This document shows positions 26,707-36,100 of a stretch of 64,000 nt of DNA, in pieces. The stretch covers positions 62,001-126,000 of the forward strand of contig NZ_FORP01000011.1 in assembly GCF_900114035.1 (NCBI RefSeq), read 5' to 3'. The notes beneath the pieces are model-generated. The model was not told the origin of the DNA. It ran no database searches and saw only the letters and a program-made list of their open reading frames with translations. The position numbers were made by a program, and so were the translations under genes. Every line of letters starts with the position of its first letter. The first letter of the stretch is position 1. The stretch is from Amycolatopsis sacchari. Lineage in GTDB: Bacteria; Actinomycetota; Actinomycetes; Mycobacteriales; Pseudonocardiaceae.

Positions 26707-27189
26707 GTGTCCGTTCGGTGGAAGGCGATCCTGTCCGATTTCGCGGAACGCGCGGGCTGGTCGGCGGGGCAGGTGTTCTTCGCGACGCTGCTCGCCGGCG
26801 GTACGGCGATCACCGTGGCGAACCTGCCGTGGGGCTACGCCTCGGCGCAGGCGCTCGGCGCGGCGGTGGCGTCGGTGCTGCTGACCACGGTGCAGTACCT
26901 GCCGAACCTGCGTGACCCGGCGCGCTGGCACCTGCGCGGCGCCGGGTTGTTCTGGGGCGACCTGGCCGTGCGGCTGGCGAAGACTTTCCTGGCGTCGCTG
27001 GCGGGTTCGGTCGCCGCGGCGACGCCGTTCCACCTCGTGCGGTTCGACTGGACGGCGGCGCTCAACGTCGCGGGCCTGGCGGTGCTGACGGCGCTGGCGA
27101 AGGGCCTGCTGGCGCGCGGCAGCGGTACGGAGGAACGCACCCCGTCGACCCTCCCGACGGCGACGTACCTGGAGGCCGTCCGCTCCTGA
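26707..27189 (+). CDS. Small membrane protein resembling r1t-type holins
   Basis: A 160-residue protein with three hydrophobic segments (about 22-42, 52-70 and 112-135). The opening FAERAGWSAGQVFFATLLAG and the last helix FDWTAALNVAGLAVLTALAKGLLARG resemble r1t-family phage holins of actinobacteria, but between them lies an extra segment (LRDPARWHLRGAGLFWGDLAVRLAKTF). No lysin or other phage gene is present. It starts with GTG 30 bp after the UbiD gene, so it may be co-transcribed with it. A true function cannot be assigned. Confidence 0.65.
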   Translation: MSVRWKAILSDFAERAGWSAGQVFFATLLAGGTAITVANLPWGYASAQALGAAVASVLLTTVQYLPNLRDPARWHLRGAGLFWGDLAVRLAKTFLASLAGSVAAATPFHLVRFDWTAALNVAGLAVLTALAKGLLARGSGTEERTPSTLPTATYLEAVRS

Positions 27190-27252
27190 CGTTATGACCT
27201 GCGTCTCAACGGGTTGCCCCTCACACCGGCGTCAGCGGTGAACATGGCCTCA

Positions 27253-27271
27253 GCCCCGGAAACACCGGGGC
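27253..27271. terminator. Stem-loop upstream of the MDR gene
   Basis: GCCCCGG-N5-CCGGGGC, a perfect 7-bp stem without a U-run. It is 64 bp after the holin-like gene and 22 bp before the next start codon, so it may terminate the former or sit in the leader of the latter. Confidence 0.4.
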
Positions 27272-27293
27272 GGCCAGACAGGAGGCAGGAAAA

Positions 27294-28217
27294 ATGGCGC
27301 AGGCGTGGGGTTTCCGCGAACACGGCGGACCGGAGGTGCAGGAGTTCTTCGACCGTCCCGATCCCGTCCCCGGTCGCGATGAGGTGCTGATCCGGGTCGA
27401 GGTCGCCGGTGTGAACCCCCTCGACCACCTCCTGCGCGCGGGTCTGGTGCCCGGGCTCGACGGCGGGCGTCCGTTCCCCCGCGTGCTGGGCATGGAAGCG
27501 GCGGGAACCGTGCTCGCCCTGGGCGAGGACGTGGACGGTCTCGAGGTGGGTGACGCGGTCTTCGGCTTCGCGCTCACCGGTGGCGGCACCTACGCCGAGA
27601 CGACGGTGCTGTCCGCGCCGAACACCGCGCGCATCCCGGCGGGGCTGTCCCCGACCGTGGCGGCGACGCTGCCGATCGCCGGGACCACCGCGGTGGACGC
27701 GCTCGACCAGCTCGGCCTCCCGGCCGGCGCGACGATCCTGGTGAACGGGGTCGGCGGCGGGGTCGGTCTCGCGGTCGCCCGGCTCGCCGCCGCACACGGG
27801 CTGCGGGTGGTCGGCACCGGGAGCGCCGCCAAGCGCGAGCACGCCGAGGCCGCCGGAGTGCGGTTCATCGACTACACCGCCGGTGACGTCGTCGCCGCGG
27901 CACGCGAGCTGGTTCCGGACGGCTTCGACGGGATCGTCGACCTGGTCGGCGGCACCGCGTTGCGGACGGTCGCCCCGCTGGCGCGGGATCCCCGCAAGGT
28001 CGTCTCCGTGGGTGACATGTCGGTGCCCGAGATCGGCGGCTGTTTCGTCGAGCGCCGCCTCGACCGCGAGAACCTGGAGCGGTCCGCCCGGCTGGCCCTC
28101 GACGGGGTCCTCACGCCCGTCATCACCGCGGTCCACCCGCTCTCCGACGCCCCGGCTGCCCTCGCCACCGTCGAAAACGGCCACGCCGCCGGCAAAGTGG
28201 TGATCAAGGTGGCGTGA
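27294..28217 (+). CDS. MDR-family NADPH:quinone reductase-like oxidoreductase
   Basis: A 307-residue zinc-free medium-chain reductase. It has the N-terminal GroES-like fold (GVNPLDHLLRAG, FPRVLGMEAAGTVLALG) and the Rossmann segment TILVNGVGGGVGLAVARLAAAHG. No zinc-ligand cysteines are seen. GGAGG lies 8 bp upstream of ATG. Such enzymes reduce quinones or alkenals. It converges with the FMN dehydrogenase gene, with 12 bp between the stops. Confidence 0.85.
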   Translation: MAQAWGFREHGGPEVQEFFDRPDPVPGRDEVLIRVEVAGVNPLDHLLRAGLVPGLDGGRPFPRVLGMEAAGTVLALGEDVDGLEVGDAVFGFALTGGGTYAETTVLSAPNTARIPAGLSPTVAATLPIAGTTAVDALDQLGLPAGATILVNGVGGGVGLAVARLAAAHGLRVVGTGSAAKREHAEAAGVRFIDYTAGDVVAAARELVPDGFDGIVDLVGGTALRTVAPLARDPRKVVSVGDMSVPEIGGCFVERRLDRENLERSARLALDGVLTPVITAVHPLSDAPAALATVENGHAAGKVVIKVA

Positions 28218-28229
28218 CGGCCTTCCGGA

Positions 28230-29483
28230 TCACCCGGCGGCACGGCGCACGTGCCGCCCCGAGACCTTCCGCGTCGCGTCCAGGCCGAGCAGCTGCAGCG
28301 CCCGCTGGTACTCGCTCCGCAGGATCTCCACGGCCCGCTCGACGCCACGCTCCCCGCCCGCCATCAGCCCGTAGAGGTAGGCCCGGCCGACCATCGCGGC
28401 ATCCGCGCCGAGCGCGACGGCCGCGAGGATGTCCTGCCCGCTGCGCACCCCGCCGTCGAGCAGGACCGCCGGGCCGGTGCCGACCGCGTCCCGCACCTCG
28501 GGCAGGACCTCCAAAGTGGACGGTGTGCGGTCGAGCTGGCGGCCGCCGTGGTTGGACACCACGACACCGTCGGCCCCCAGCTCGACCACCCGCCGGGCGT
28601 CCGAAGGCCGCAGGATCCCCTTGACGAGCAGCTTCCCCGGCCACACGCGCCGGAGCCACTCCAGGTCGCCGTAGCTGAGGCCCGGGTCGAACATCATCGC
28701 GGCCACGTCCGCGGACGAACCGGGGAAGCTGCGCAGCGACGCGAACCCGATCGGCGGCGTGGTGAGCTTGTGGAAGCACCAGGCCGGGAACCGCGCCATG
28801 TCGAGCACGGTGCGGACGGTCAGGGTGGGCGGGATCGTCAGGCCGTTGCGGACGTCCTTGAGCCGCCTGCCCGCGACCGCGGTGTCGATCGTGAGCAGGA
28901 GCGTGGAGAACCCCGCGTCCCGCGCCCGGCGCACCAGCTCGTCGTTGAGCCGCCGCTCGTTCGTGAGGTACAGCTGGAACCAGTGGTCCCCGTCGGGCAC
29001 GGCGCGGCGCAGTTCTCCGGCGTTCGTCGTGCCCACTGTGGACAGTGAGTACGGCAGCCCCGCGCGGGCGGCGACCCTCGCGACGGCGATCTCGCCCTCG
29101 TGGTGCATCATCCGCGTGTAGCCGGTGGGCGAGAACACCAGCGGGAAGGCGATCTCACGTCCGAAAAGGACGGTGGACAGATCCGGGTCCCGCACCGGGT
29201 TCAGGCCTTCCGGCACGAACACCGTGTCGTCGAAGGCCGCGATGTTGCGGGCCGCCGTGACCTCGCCGTCCGCCGCCCCGTCCACGTAGTCGAAGACCGC
29301 GCGCGGCGTGGTGCGCCTGCCGGCGCGGCGCAGGTCCTCGATGGTGAGCGCCCGCGCGAGCCGCCGCTCGACCGGGCCGAGCCGCACCTTCCGGAACCGC
29401 AGCAGCTCCCGCACCTCCGCCGGCCGCGGCAGCCTGCGTGGCGCGACCTCCGGCGTGTCGGGAGCGACGTCGGTCGCCGTCAT
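28230..29483 (-). CDS. FMN-dependent alpha-hydroxy acid dehydrogenase
   Basis: A 417-residue member of the glycolate oxidase/lactate dehydrogenase/mandelate dehydrogenase family. FMN-site segments are FSPTGYTRMMHHEGE, LLLTIDTAVAGRRLKDVRNG, the catalytic base in VVSNHGGRQLD and DGGVRSGQDILAAVALGADAAMVGRAYLYG. An N-terminal extension of about 40 residues precedes the barrel. It is coupled to the upstream MFS gene by a 4-bp overlap. Because mdlC lies 14 kb away, (S)-mandelate is one candidate substrate; lactate or another 2-hydroxyacid is equally possible. Confidence 0.85.
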   Translation of the reverse strand: MTATDVAPDTPEVAPRRLPRPAEVRELLRFRKVRLGPVERRLARALTIEDLRRAGRRTTPRAVFDYVDGAADGEVTAARNIAAFDDTVFVPEGLNPVRDPDLSTVLFGREIAFPLVFSPTGYTRMMHHEGEIAVARVAARAGLPYSLSTVGTTNAGELRRAVPDGDHWFQLYLTNERRLNDELVRRARDAGFSTLLLTIDTAVAGRRLKDVRNGLTIPPTLTVRTVLDMARFPAWCFHKLTTPPIGFASLRSFPGSSADVAAMMFDPGLSYGDLEWLRRVWPGKLLVKGILRPSDARRVVELGADGVVVSNHGGRQLDRTPSTLEVLPEVRDAVGTGPAVLLDGGVRSGQDILAAVALGADAAMVGRAYLYGLMAGGERGVERAVEILRSEYQRALQLLGLDATRKVSGRHVRRAAG

Positions 29484-30880
29484 GGGGCTCCTTCCCGTGC
29501 CTGCCGCTCGCTCGCGGTCTCCTGTTCCACGTAGCCGTAGACCTCGGGCAGCACGTAGGTCGCCGCGAGGAAGCCGGTCAACGACAGCAGCGACACCAGC
29601 ACGGTCGCCAGCGGCACGCCCAGCGCGTCGAACATGATCGGGAAGAAGAAGATCGACACGAACGACGCGAGCTTGACGAAGATGTAGCCGAACCCGGACG
29701 CGGTCGCCCGGTACCGGGACGGCGCGACCATCGAGGCGATCGTCATGCCGTTCGAGGCGTCCCAGTAGTGCCCGAACATCAGGCCCGCCGCCGCGAGCGG
29801 TACCAGCGGTTTCCAGTCCACCTGCAGGAACAGCGCGGCGAGCAGCAGCGACACGAACGCCATGCCGTAGCCGACGCGGGCCACGCCGCGGTGGCCGATC
29901 CGGGGCGTGGCGATGGGCGCGGTGAACCCGCCGATCGTGGCGATGACGTAGATCCCGGCGGTGACGAAGTTCGTCGCCGCGATGCCCGTGACGCCGGTGA
30001 TGACGAGGATCGTCGGCAGGTAGAACCCGAACGCGGCGAACTCGGCGCCCTGCATGGCGTTCGAGATCCACGCGAAGACGCTCGCCCGGCGCCGCACGCG
30101 GTCCGACCAGATGCTCTTCAGGAAGTCCCGCGTACGCGGGCGGTCGATGCGGTAGTCCTGGTCGGGCAGCATGTCGAGGTCGTCGTCGAACATCTGCCGC
30201 GCCACCCGTTTGGCCTGCGCGAACCGGCCGCGCTGGATCAGCGCGAGCGCCGTGTCCGGCACGTCGAGCCGCAGCGCGAGCAGCACCAGCGCGGGCACCG
30301 CGCCGAGGCCGAGCCCGATGCGCCACAGCAGGTGGTGGTCGACCCCGGACAGGTACATGATCGTCACGACGATGATCGCGACGATCTCGCCGATCCCGAA
30401 CATCGCCTGCCAGCGGTTGCCCATCACCTCGCGCTTGCCCTTGGGCATGCTCTCCATGATGTAGGCGTAGCCGGTGGAGATGTCGCTGCCCAGCGGGAAG
30501 CCGAGCAGCAGCCGGATGAGCACCAGCTGCCACATGTTCGTCGCGAACGCCTGCGCCACCGCCAGCACGACGAACAGCACCATCGTCGCGAGGAAGACCC
30601 GGCGGCGGCCGAGCCGGTCGGCGATCCAGCCGCCGAACACCGCGCCCAGTAGCGCCCCGGCCTGCACGGCGCCGGAGGCCAGCCCCAGCATCGCGGGGCT
30701 GGGGTGCAGCTCGTCGCGGATGAACAACAGCAGGAACGAGATGGCGTAGAGGTCCCACGCCTCGATCAGGATCGTCGAGATCATCAGCCAGCCGGCCTTG
30801 CGGCCGTCGCCGGTGCCTTCCCGGTTCAGCACGTGCCGGGCCGCACGGTCGCTCAATGCCCTCAGTTCGGCCTGGTCCAC
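29480..30880 (-). CDS. MFS transporter coupled to alpha-hydroxy acid dehydrogenase
   Basis: A 466-residue MFS permease, sugar-porter-like: GGWIADRLGRRRVFLATM after TM2, LGFPLGSDISTGYAYIMESMPKGKRE after TM4, and a long central loop between TM6 and TM7 (DDDLDMLPDQDYRIDRPR). GTG start at 30878-30880 with GGGAG upstream. Its stop overlaps the dehydrogenase start, so the pair likely imports and oxidises the same hydroxyacid. A 63-bp gap separates it from the aminotransferase gene upstream, enough for its own promoter. Confidence 0.85.
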   Translation of the reverse strand: MDQAELRALSDRAARHVLNREGTGDGRKAGWLMISTILIEAWDLYAISFLLLFIRDELHPSPAMLGLASGAVQAGALLGAVFGGWIADRLGRRRVFLATMVLFVVLAVAQAFATNMWQLVLIRLLLGFPLGSDISTGYAYIMESMPKGKREVMGNRWQAMFGIGEIVAIIVVTIMYLSGVDHHLLWRIGLGLGAVPALVLLALRLDVPDTALALIQRGRFAQAKRVARQMFDDDLDMLPDQDYRIDRPRTRDFLKSIWSDRVRRRASVFAWISNAMQGAEFAAFGFYLPTILVITGVTGIAATNFVTAGIYVIATIGGFTAPIATPRIGHRGVARVGYGMAFVSLLLAALFLQVDWKPLVPLAAAGLMFGHYWDASNGMTIASMVAPSRYRATASGFGYIFVKLASFVSIFFFPIMFDALGVPLATVLVSLLSLTGFLAATYVLPEVYGYVEQETASERQAREGAP

Positions 30881-30943
30881 GGTCGGCTCCCTTGCCGGTC
30901 AACGCGGTTCGGGAAACGACCTGCCACACAACCGATTCAGTGG

Positions 30944-32098
30944 TCAACCGTTCACGGCGCCGTCGATCCCCGCCAGGACGCGGAGCAGCAGGTCCTCGCT
31001 GGTGGCGAAGTTCAGGCGGGCGAAAGGTTTCGCGTCGACGGCGGTGTGCTGCGCGAACTCCGGGCCCGGGCTGAGCCGGACCCCGGCGCGCAGGACCGCG
31101 TCGGCCGGATCGGTGAGGCCGGTGCGGGAAAAGTCCAGCCAGGCCAGGTAGGTGGCCTCGGGCGGGACACAGTCCACATCGGACTCCCGGCTCCAGTCCG
31201 CGACCAGGTCCCGGTTCCGCGTGAGGCGGTGCATCAGCCGCCGGTGCCAGTCCTCGCTTTCCCGCCAGGCGGCGACGGTCGCGACGCGCCCGAGCAGGCT
31301 CGGCGTGCCGAAGTAGTCCAGCGGGGCGCGGTCCAGCTCCCGCCGGACGCCCTCGTGGCCGACGTGTGCGACGGCGCAGCGCGTGGCGGCCAGGTTGAAG
31401 GCCTTCGTGGCCGAGGTGGCCGTGATCGTGCGCGCCGCGGTGTCGTCGTCGAGGGACGCGAACGGCACGTGCCGGTGCGGGTCGTAGGTGAGGTCGGCGT
31501 GGATCTCGTCCGAGAGCACGACGAGGTCCAGTTCCCTTGCGGCGTCGGCGAAAGCGCGCAGCTCCTCGCGCCGGAACACGCGGCCGGTGGGGTTGTGCGG
31601 GTTGACCAGCAGCAACATGGTGCAGCCCTCGTCGCGCAGCCGCCGGGCGTCCACGGGGAACTCCCAGCCGCGCTCACCCTTGAGCACCGGCAGCGGCACG
31701 GGACGGCGGCCCGCACGGTGGATGCTCGCGAGGAACGGCGGGTAGTTCGGCACGTGCAGCGCGATCCCGTCGCCGGGCGCGGTGGCGTGTTCGATGACCA
31801 CCTGCAGGATCTGGATGAGGTCGGTGAACACGCGGGTGCGGCCGGGTTCGGGTGCCCAGCCGTACCGGTCGCGCATGCGCTGTTCGAACGCGGCGACGAC
31901 CGGATCGCCGCCGGGCCAGTGGGGGTAGCCGAAGTCCTCGCGGTCGACCACCTCGCGCAGCCGGGCGCGCACGGGGCCGGGGATGCCGAAGTCCATGTCC
32001 GCCACCCACGCGTTGAGCAGGTCGTCGTCCAGTCCCCACTTGACGCCGAAACCGCTCCGCAGGCGGTCGAGGTCGACGGATTCGAAGGTGTCGCTCAT
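30944..32098 (-). CDS. MalY/PatB-type PLP aminotransferase / C-S lyase
   Basis: A 384-residue fold-type I PLP enzyme. LLVNPHNPTGRVFRREEL and VVLSDEIHADLTYDPHRHVPFASL are the MalY/PatB signatures, and the Schiff-base lysine lies in TATSATKAFNLAATRCA. MalY/PatB proteins cleave cystathionine-type C-S bonds or transaminate. The start overlaps the DinB-protein stop by 4 bp, so the two are translated together. Nothing nearby fixes the substrate. Confidence 0.87.
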   Translation of the reverse strand: MSDTFESVDLDRLRSGFGVKWGLDDDLLNAWVADMDFGIPGPVRARLREVVDREDFGYPHWPGGDPVVAAFEQRMRDRYGWAPEPGRTRVFTDLIQILQVVIEHATAPGDGIALHVPNYPPFLASIHRAGRRPVPLPVLKGERGWEFPVDARRLRDEGCTMLLLVNPHNPTGRVFRREELRAFADAARELDLVVLSDEIHADLTYDPHRHVPFASLDDDTAARTITATSATKAFNLAATRCAVAHVGHEGVRRELDRAPLDYFGTPSLLGRVATVAAWRESEDWHRRLMHRLTRNRDLVADWSRESDVDCVPPEATYLAWLDFSRTGLTDPADAVLRAGVRLSPGPEFAQHTAVDAKPFARLNFATSEDLLLRVLAGIDGAVNG

Positions 32099-32559
32099 GC
32101 GGTCTCCGCCAGGATGACGTCCCGCAGGACCTGCATCTGGCCGTGGTGCTGCGCGAGCTCCTCGAAGACGTGCTGCAGCACGGCGCCCTGCGTGTGCACG
32201 CGGCCGGGGCCTTCGAACTCGGCGGGCGGCACGGCGCGTGGTGGCGCGGCCGGGTCGGCTTTCCGCACGTCCTCGGCGAAGGTTGTCTGGATTGCCCGGG
32301 TTCGGTCGAGCAGGGGCGCGACGGGACCGCTCGCGGTGAACTCGGCGGCGCGGTCCCGTTCGGCCGGGCGGCCCGCGACGAGGTGGCCCGCCCAGTACTC
32401 GATGACGCCGAGGCAGTGCGTGAGCAGGGCGTACGGGCTGTTGGCGCCGGGCACGCCCGGGCGGCGGTTGGCGCGTTCGTCGCCGAGTTCGCGCACGATG
32501 CCCGCCATGCCGTCGAGGGCGCGGTCGGCGAAGTACGTGTAGTCGGAGGGGGTGAGCAA
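32095..32559 (-). CDS. DinB/DUF664-like four-helix protein
   Basis: A 154-residue protein of the DinB superfamily, which includes mycothiol- and bacillithiol-dependent enzymes. The conserved histidines are seen in YALLTHCLGVIEYWAGH and VFEELAQHHGQMQVL, giving the H...HxxxH-type metal site. The start is TTG with AGGAG upstream. It is divergent from the CGNR regulator and has two operator-like palindromes in front. It may act with the following C-S lyase gene in thiol metabolism; this is a guess from co-occurrence. Confidence 0.8.
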   Translation of the reverse strand: MLTPSDYTYFADRALDGMAGIVRELGDERANRRPGVPGANSPYALLTHCLGVIEYWAGHLVAGRPAERDRAAEFTASGPVAPLLDRTRAIQTTFAEDVRKADPAAPPRAVPPAEFEGPGRVHTQGAVLQHVFEELAQHHGQMQVLRDVILAETA

Positions 32560-32570
32560 GGGGAACTCCT

Positions 32571-32597
32571 GTCGTCACCAGTTCAACTGGTGACGAC
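32571..32597. promoter_or_regulatory. 27-bp perfect palindrome, candidate CGNR operator 1
   Basis: A perfect inverted repeat of 13-bp arms (GTCGTCACCAGTT and its complement) around one central base. It contains GTCACC-N9-GGTGAC at 32574-32594. It lies 11 bp upstream of the DinB start, over the presumed promoter. Confidence 0.75.
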
Positions 32598-32613
32598 AGT
32601 TGCAGCCCAGGGC

Positions 32614-32634
32614 GTCACCTGTCAAGGTGGTGAC
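32614..32634. promoter_or_regulatory. Candidate CGNR operator 2, abutting the start codon
   Basis: A second GTCACC-N9-GGTGAC with the same spacing as operator 1; the two centres are exactly 40 bp apart, about four helical turns. The site ends at the base before the GTG start of the CGNR gene, so binding there would block transcription start or translation of the regulator itself. Confidence 0.7.
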
Positions 32635-33174
32635 GTGACGTTCGTGTTCGTCAGCGGCCACGTGGCGCTGGATTTCGCGGGGACGCTGAAGTGGCGCCGC
32701 TCCGAGCCGGAGGAAACGCTTTCCGGCCCTCGGGAGCTGGCGCGCTGGTTCGTGGCAGCCGGGGTGCTGACGGAGCCGCCCCCGGTCGCGGCCGGGGACC
32801 TTCCCCGGGCGCTGACCCTGCGCGAGGCGATCTACTCGTTGACGACGGCCACCCGGACCGGCGCCCCGTGGCCCGGCGACTCGATCGCGGCTTTGAACGC
32901 GGCCGCGGCGGGCGAGGTGCCGGTGCCGGTCCTCGGCGAGGGCGCGGTTTCCCGCACCGGCCCGGCGGCGGCGGGTCTGACGGCCCTCGCCCACGCCGCG
33001 ATCGACCTGCTCACGGGCCCGGACGCGGAGCTGCTGAAGGAATGCGCGCGAGACGAGTGCACCCGCGTGTTCGTCGACCGCTCCCGCGGCAGGCGCCGAA
33101 CGTGGTGCGGCATGGACGAATGCGGCAACCGCGTGAAGGCCGCCGCGTACCGCGCGAGGAAACGAACCGCGTGA
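32635..33174 (+). CDS. CGNR zinc-finger / ABATE-domain regulator (second copy)
   Basis: A 179-residue relative of the 7141-7719 protein. The ABATE domain begins FVSGHVALDFAGTLKWRR at about residues 5-22, and the zinc finger is CARDECTRVFVDRS followed by WCGMDECGNRVKAAAYRARKR. GTG at 32635 is taken as start because the similarity to the family begins there and the upstream frame is covered by operator DNA; this would leave little or no leader. It is divergent from the DinB gene and probably represses both transcripts through the two palindromes. Confidence 0.85.
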   Translation: MTFVFVSGHVALDFAGTLKWRRSEPEETLSGPRELARWFVAAGVLTEPPPVAAGDLPRALTLREAIYSLTTATRTGAPWPGDSIAALNAAAAGEVPVPVLGEGAVSRTGPAAAGLTALAHAAIDLLTGPDAELLKECARDECTRVFVDRSRGRRRTWCGMDECGNRVKAAAYRARKRTA

Positions 33175-33181
33175 AGCGCTT

Positions 33182-36100
33182 TCAGGACAGCGGTTTCCGG
33201 GCCCGTTCGAGCACCTCCTCCAGCCGCAACGGACTCGCCGGGTGGTGGCTCAGGCACAGCGGAGTCGCGACCTGCCGGAAGCCGAACGCCTCCCCGGCCA
33301 CGTAGAACTGGGCACGCTCGAGCCGGGAGATGTCCGCGACCGGGCTGCCCTTGGCGCGAGCCAGCTCGTTCGCCGCGGCGATCTGGGCCGGGCTGTTGAG
33401 CCGCCCGAAGAACTGCGTCATCGCGTTGCCCACGACCTGGTTGTGCAGCCCCTTCGGCGCCTGCGTCGCGAACAGCAACCCCAGCCCGTACTTCCGGGCC
33501 TGCGACGCGAGCACGATCGTGCTGCGGGTGCTCGCCGTCAGCGTGCCCGACGACGCGAGCGTCTGCGCCTCGTCCATCACGAACAGCGCTCCGAGCGGCC
33601 GGTCCCCCGCCGGGTTGCGCTTGACCCACGCGAACAGCTCCATCTGCAGCTGGTTGACGAAGTTCTGCCGCTGCTCCTCGGCGGGCAGCCCGACGAAACT
33701 GATCACCGACACCCGCGCCCGCTTGCCCGCCGCCGGGGTCAGCAGGAGGCCGGGGTCCACCGATTCCCCGTTGCCCGCGAAGAGCGGGTCGTTGACCATC
33801 GCCGCCTTCAGCGCTTCGGCGAGATCGGCGGCGATGCGCCTGCCGTCGTTGAGCGTGGTGACCCCCTCCGGCAGGTCGGCCAGGACCTCGATCAGCCCGG
33901 GCAGGCTTCGGGAGCCCGTGCGCGCGTGGTGCACGACGGCCTGCCGCAGCACGGCCAGCCCGAGGTTCGCCCGCTGGGTGCTGCCGGTGAGCCGGATCTG
34001 CGGGGCGAGCGTCGCGACCGCCACCTCCACGGCCGCGTTGAACTCGTCCTCGTCGTCGAGCACACCCGCGAAGTCCGGCAGCGGCCGGAACGTCAGCGGT
34101 CTGCCGTTCGCGCGTCCCGGCGTCCACACCACGACGTCGGTGTCCGCGAGGTACTGCTCCGCGAGCCGCGCGTCGTCCGGTGCCCACGCCTCCGGTGGCT
34201 CCGGCCACGGGTCGCCGAGGCGGGCGAGGTCGTTGTTGGGGTCCAGCACGATCGCCGACACCCCGCGCAGCGCGCACTCCTCGACGATCCGGCGCAACAA
34301 CACGGTTTTCCCCGACCCCGACCCGGCGAAAACCGCGGCGTGCTTGCGCAAAGCCGACAGCTCGATCCGCACCGGCTCGCCGGTGCCGACCACCGTGCCG
34401 AGCGTGAGCTCCGCCGCCCGTGCCCTTGCGCGCTGCCCGTCCGGCAACGCCTCCGACAGCAGCTCCGACCGCCCCGCCGGCCGCCGGTCGATCAGCCACT
34501 CCTGCAAGCCGGCAGGCGCCTCGGTGAACATCCGGTCCAGCGCCCAGAACGTGCGGATGTCCGATTCGGACAGTGCCAGCCGTCGCCCGCCGGCTTCCTC
34601 GATCGCCTTGAGTTCCCGTTGCGTCACCTCACCGCGCGCCCACTTCGAGTTGCGCAACAGGATCAGGTGGCGGTTGTCGGCCCCGGCTCGTGCGCCCAGC
34701 GCGGCACGGGCCTTGCGCAGCCGGTGCAGCACGGACAGGTGGTGCGGTGCGCCGATCACCCGGAAAGCCCAGTGCTCCTGCAGATCGGCGGCCTCGTCGA
34801 GGGTGTGCGTGAGCCACGCGTGCACCTCGGTCCCCTGCCGCGGCTGCGGCTCCCACTGCATGTCGTCGTTGCCGACCTCGGCGATCCACCCGCGCAACGC
34901 CGCCGACAGCAGCACGGGCATCACCTCGTCCTCCCGGTGGTGGTCCAGCAGCCGCGAAACCTCGGCGGCCGATCGCAGCTCCCCGAACCGGGCGTCCAGT
35001 TCCGCGAACCGGTCCTGCGGTACGGCCGCACGCCGCGGCGGCGGCACGGGCTCGCGCTCGTCGAAACCCGTCAGCTCCCAGACCTGCCCGGCACGCACGC
35101 ACGCGTCGATGTGCGAGCCGACGCGCTTGAGCAGCTCCCGCGGCGTGTACTGGGGCCACTTCCCCTCGAACGCGGCGGGCGCCACCGGCCACGACGGGTA
35201 CGGCGGCGCGAACCCCATCGCCCGGTACGCCACGCCCAGCCGTTTCTCCACGAGCGTGCGGCCGAGCGCCGCGTCGGTGATGCGGCCCAGGGTCTGCGCC
35301 TCGCGGAACCGGTCGGGCACCGTGTCGGCCGCCCTGCCCTTGATCCGCGCCCACGTGGCGGGCAGGCACGCCAGCACCGTGACGGTCCGCCGGGTCACCT
35401 CGCGCAGGCCCATCAGCCCGTCGGCGATCCCGGCCACCAGCAGGTCCTCGTCGGCGCCGCTGTCCGTGGTGCGGCGGGTACTGCGGGCGATGAGGGTGTC
35501 GAGCTGGTCGACACCGATCACGAGCGGACCGGTCGCGGCGAGCAGGCGGGTGAGGTCGCGGACCTGCGCCGCCGGGGACTTCGGGTGCGACCGGATCCCC
35601 CACTTCCGCCGCTCGCCGCTCTTCGCCTCCTCGAACCGGCCAAGGTAGTCGTCGGCGATCTGGTTCGCGCCCGCGTCCTCGCTGCCGTGCAGCACGAGCG
35701 CACGCGCCACGTCCCCGCAGTCGACGGCCAGCTGCCGGTCGACGGCGCGGAGCCCGTCGAGCACCGCGTCCACGTCGCCGGGCCGGAGCTTCCGTCCATT
35801 GAGGACGTTGTCGGTGACCCGCTGGTCCACGCGTCCGGCCTGGCAGATCCGCTGCAGGAACGTCTTCGACTGCGGTGCCCCGGAGTCGTCCGGCTGGGAC
35901 AGTCCCCGGCGCAGCGCCTCAGCCGTGTTCTCCCAGAACGCGTCCTCGGCGGTGAGCTCGTCGAGGAAGAAGTACCCGCCGGCGCGGTGGGCCTGGCGCC
36001 GCACGAGGCCGAGCAGGTGCGTCTTGCCGACGCCCTTCTGCCCCTTGAGCACGAGCCCGATCGGGCTGGGCCCGTCGCTGACGGCGGCGGCGCGGATGTC

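Noticed and set aside
26707-27189. Prophage remnant
   Set aside because: Only one holin-like gene is present; there is no integrase, lysin, attachment site or structural gene around it.
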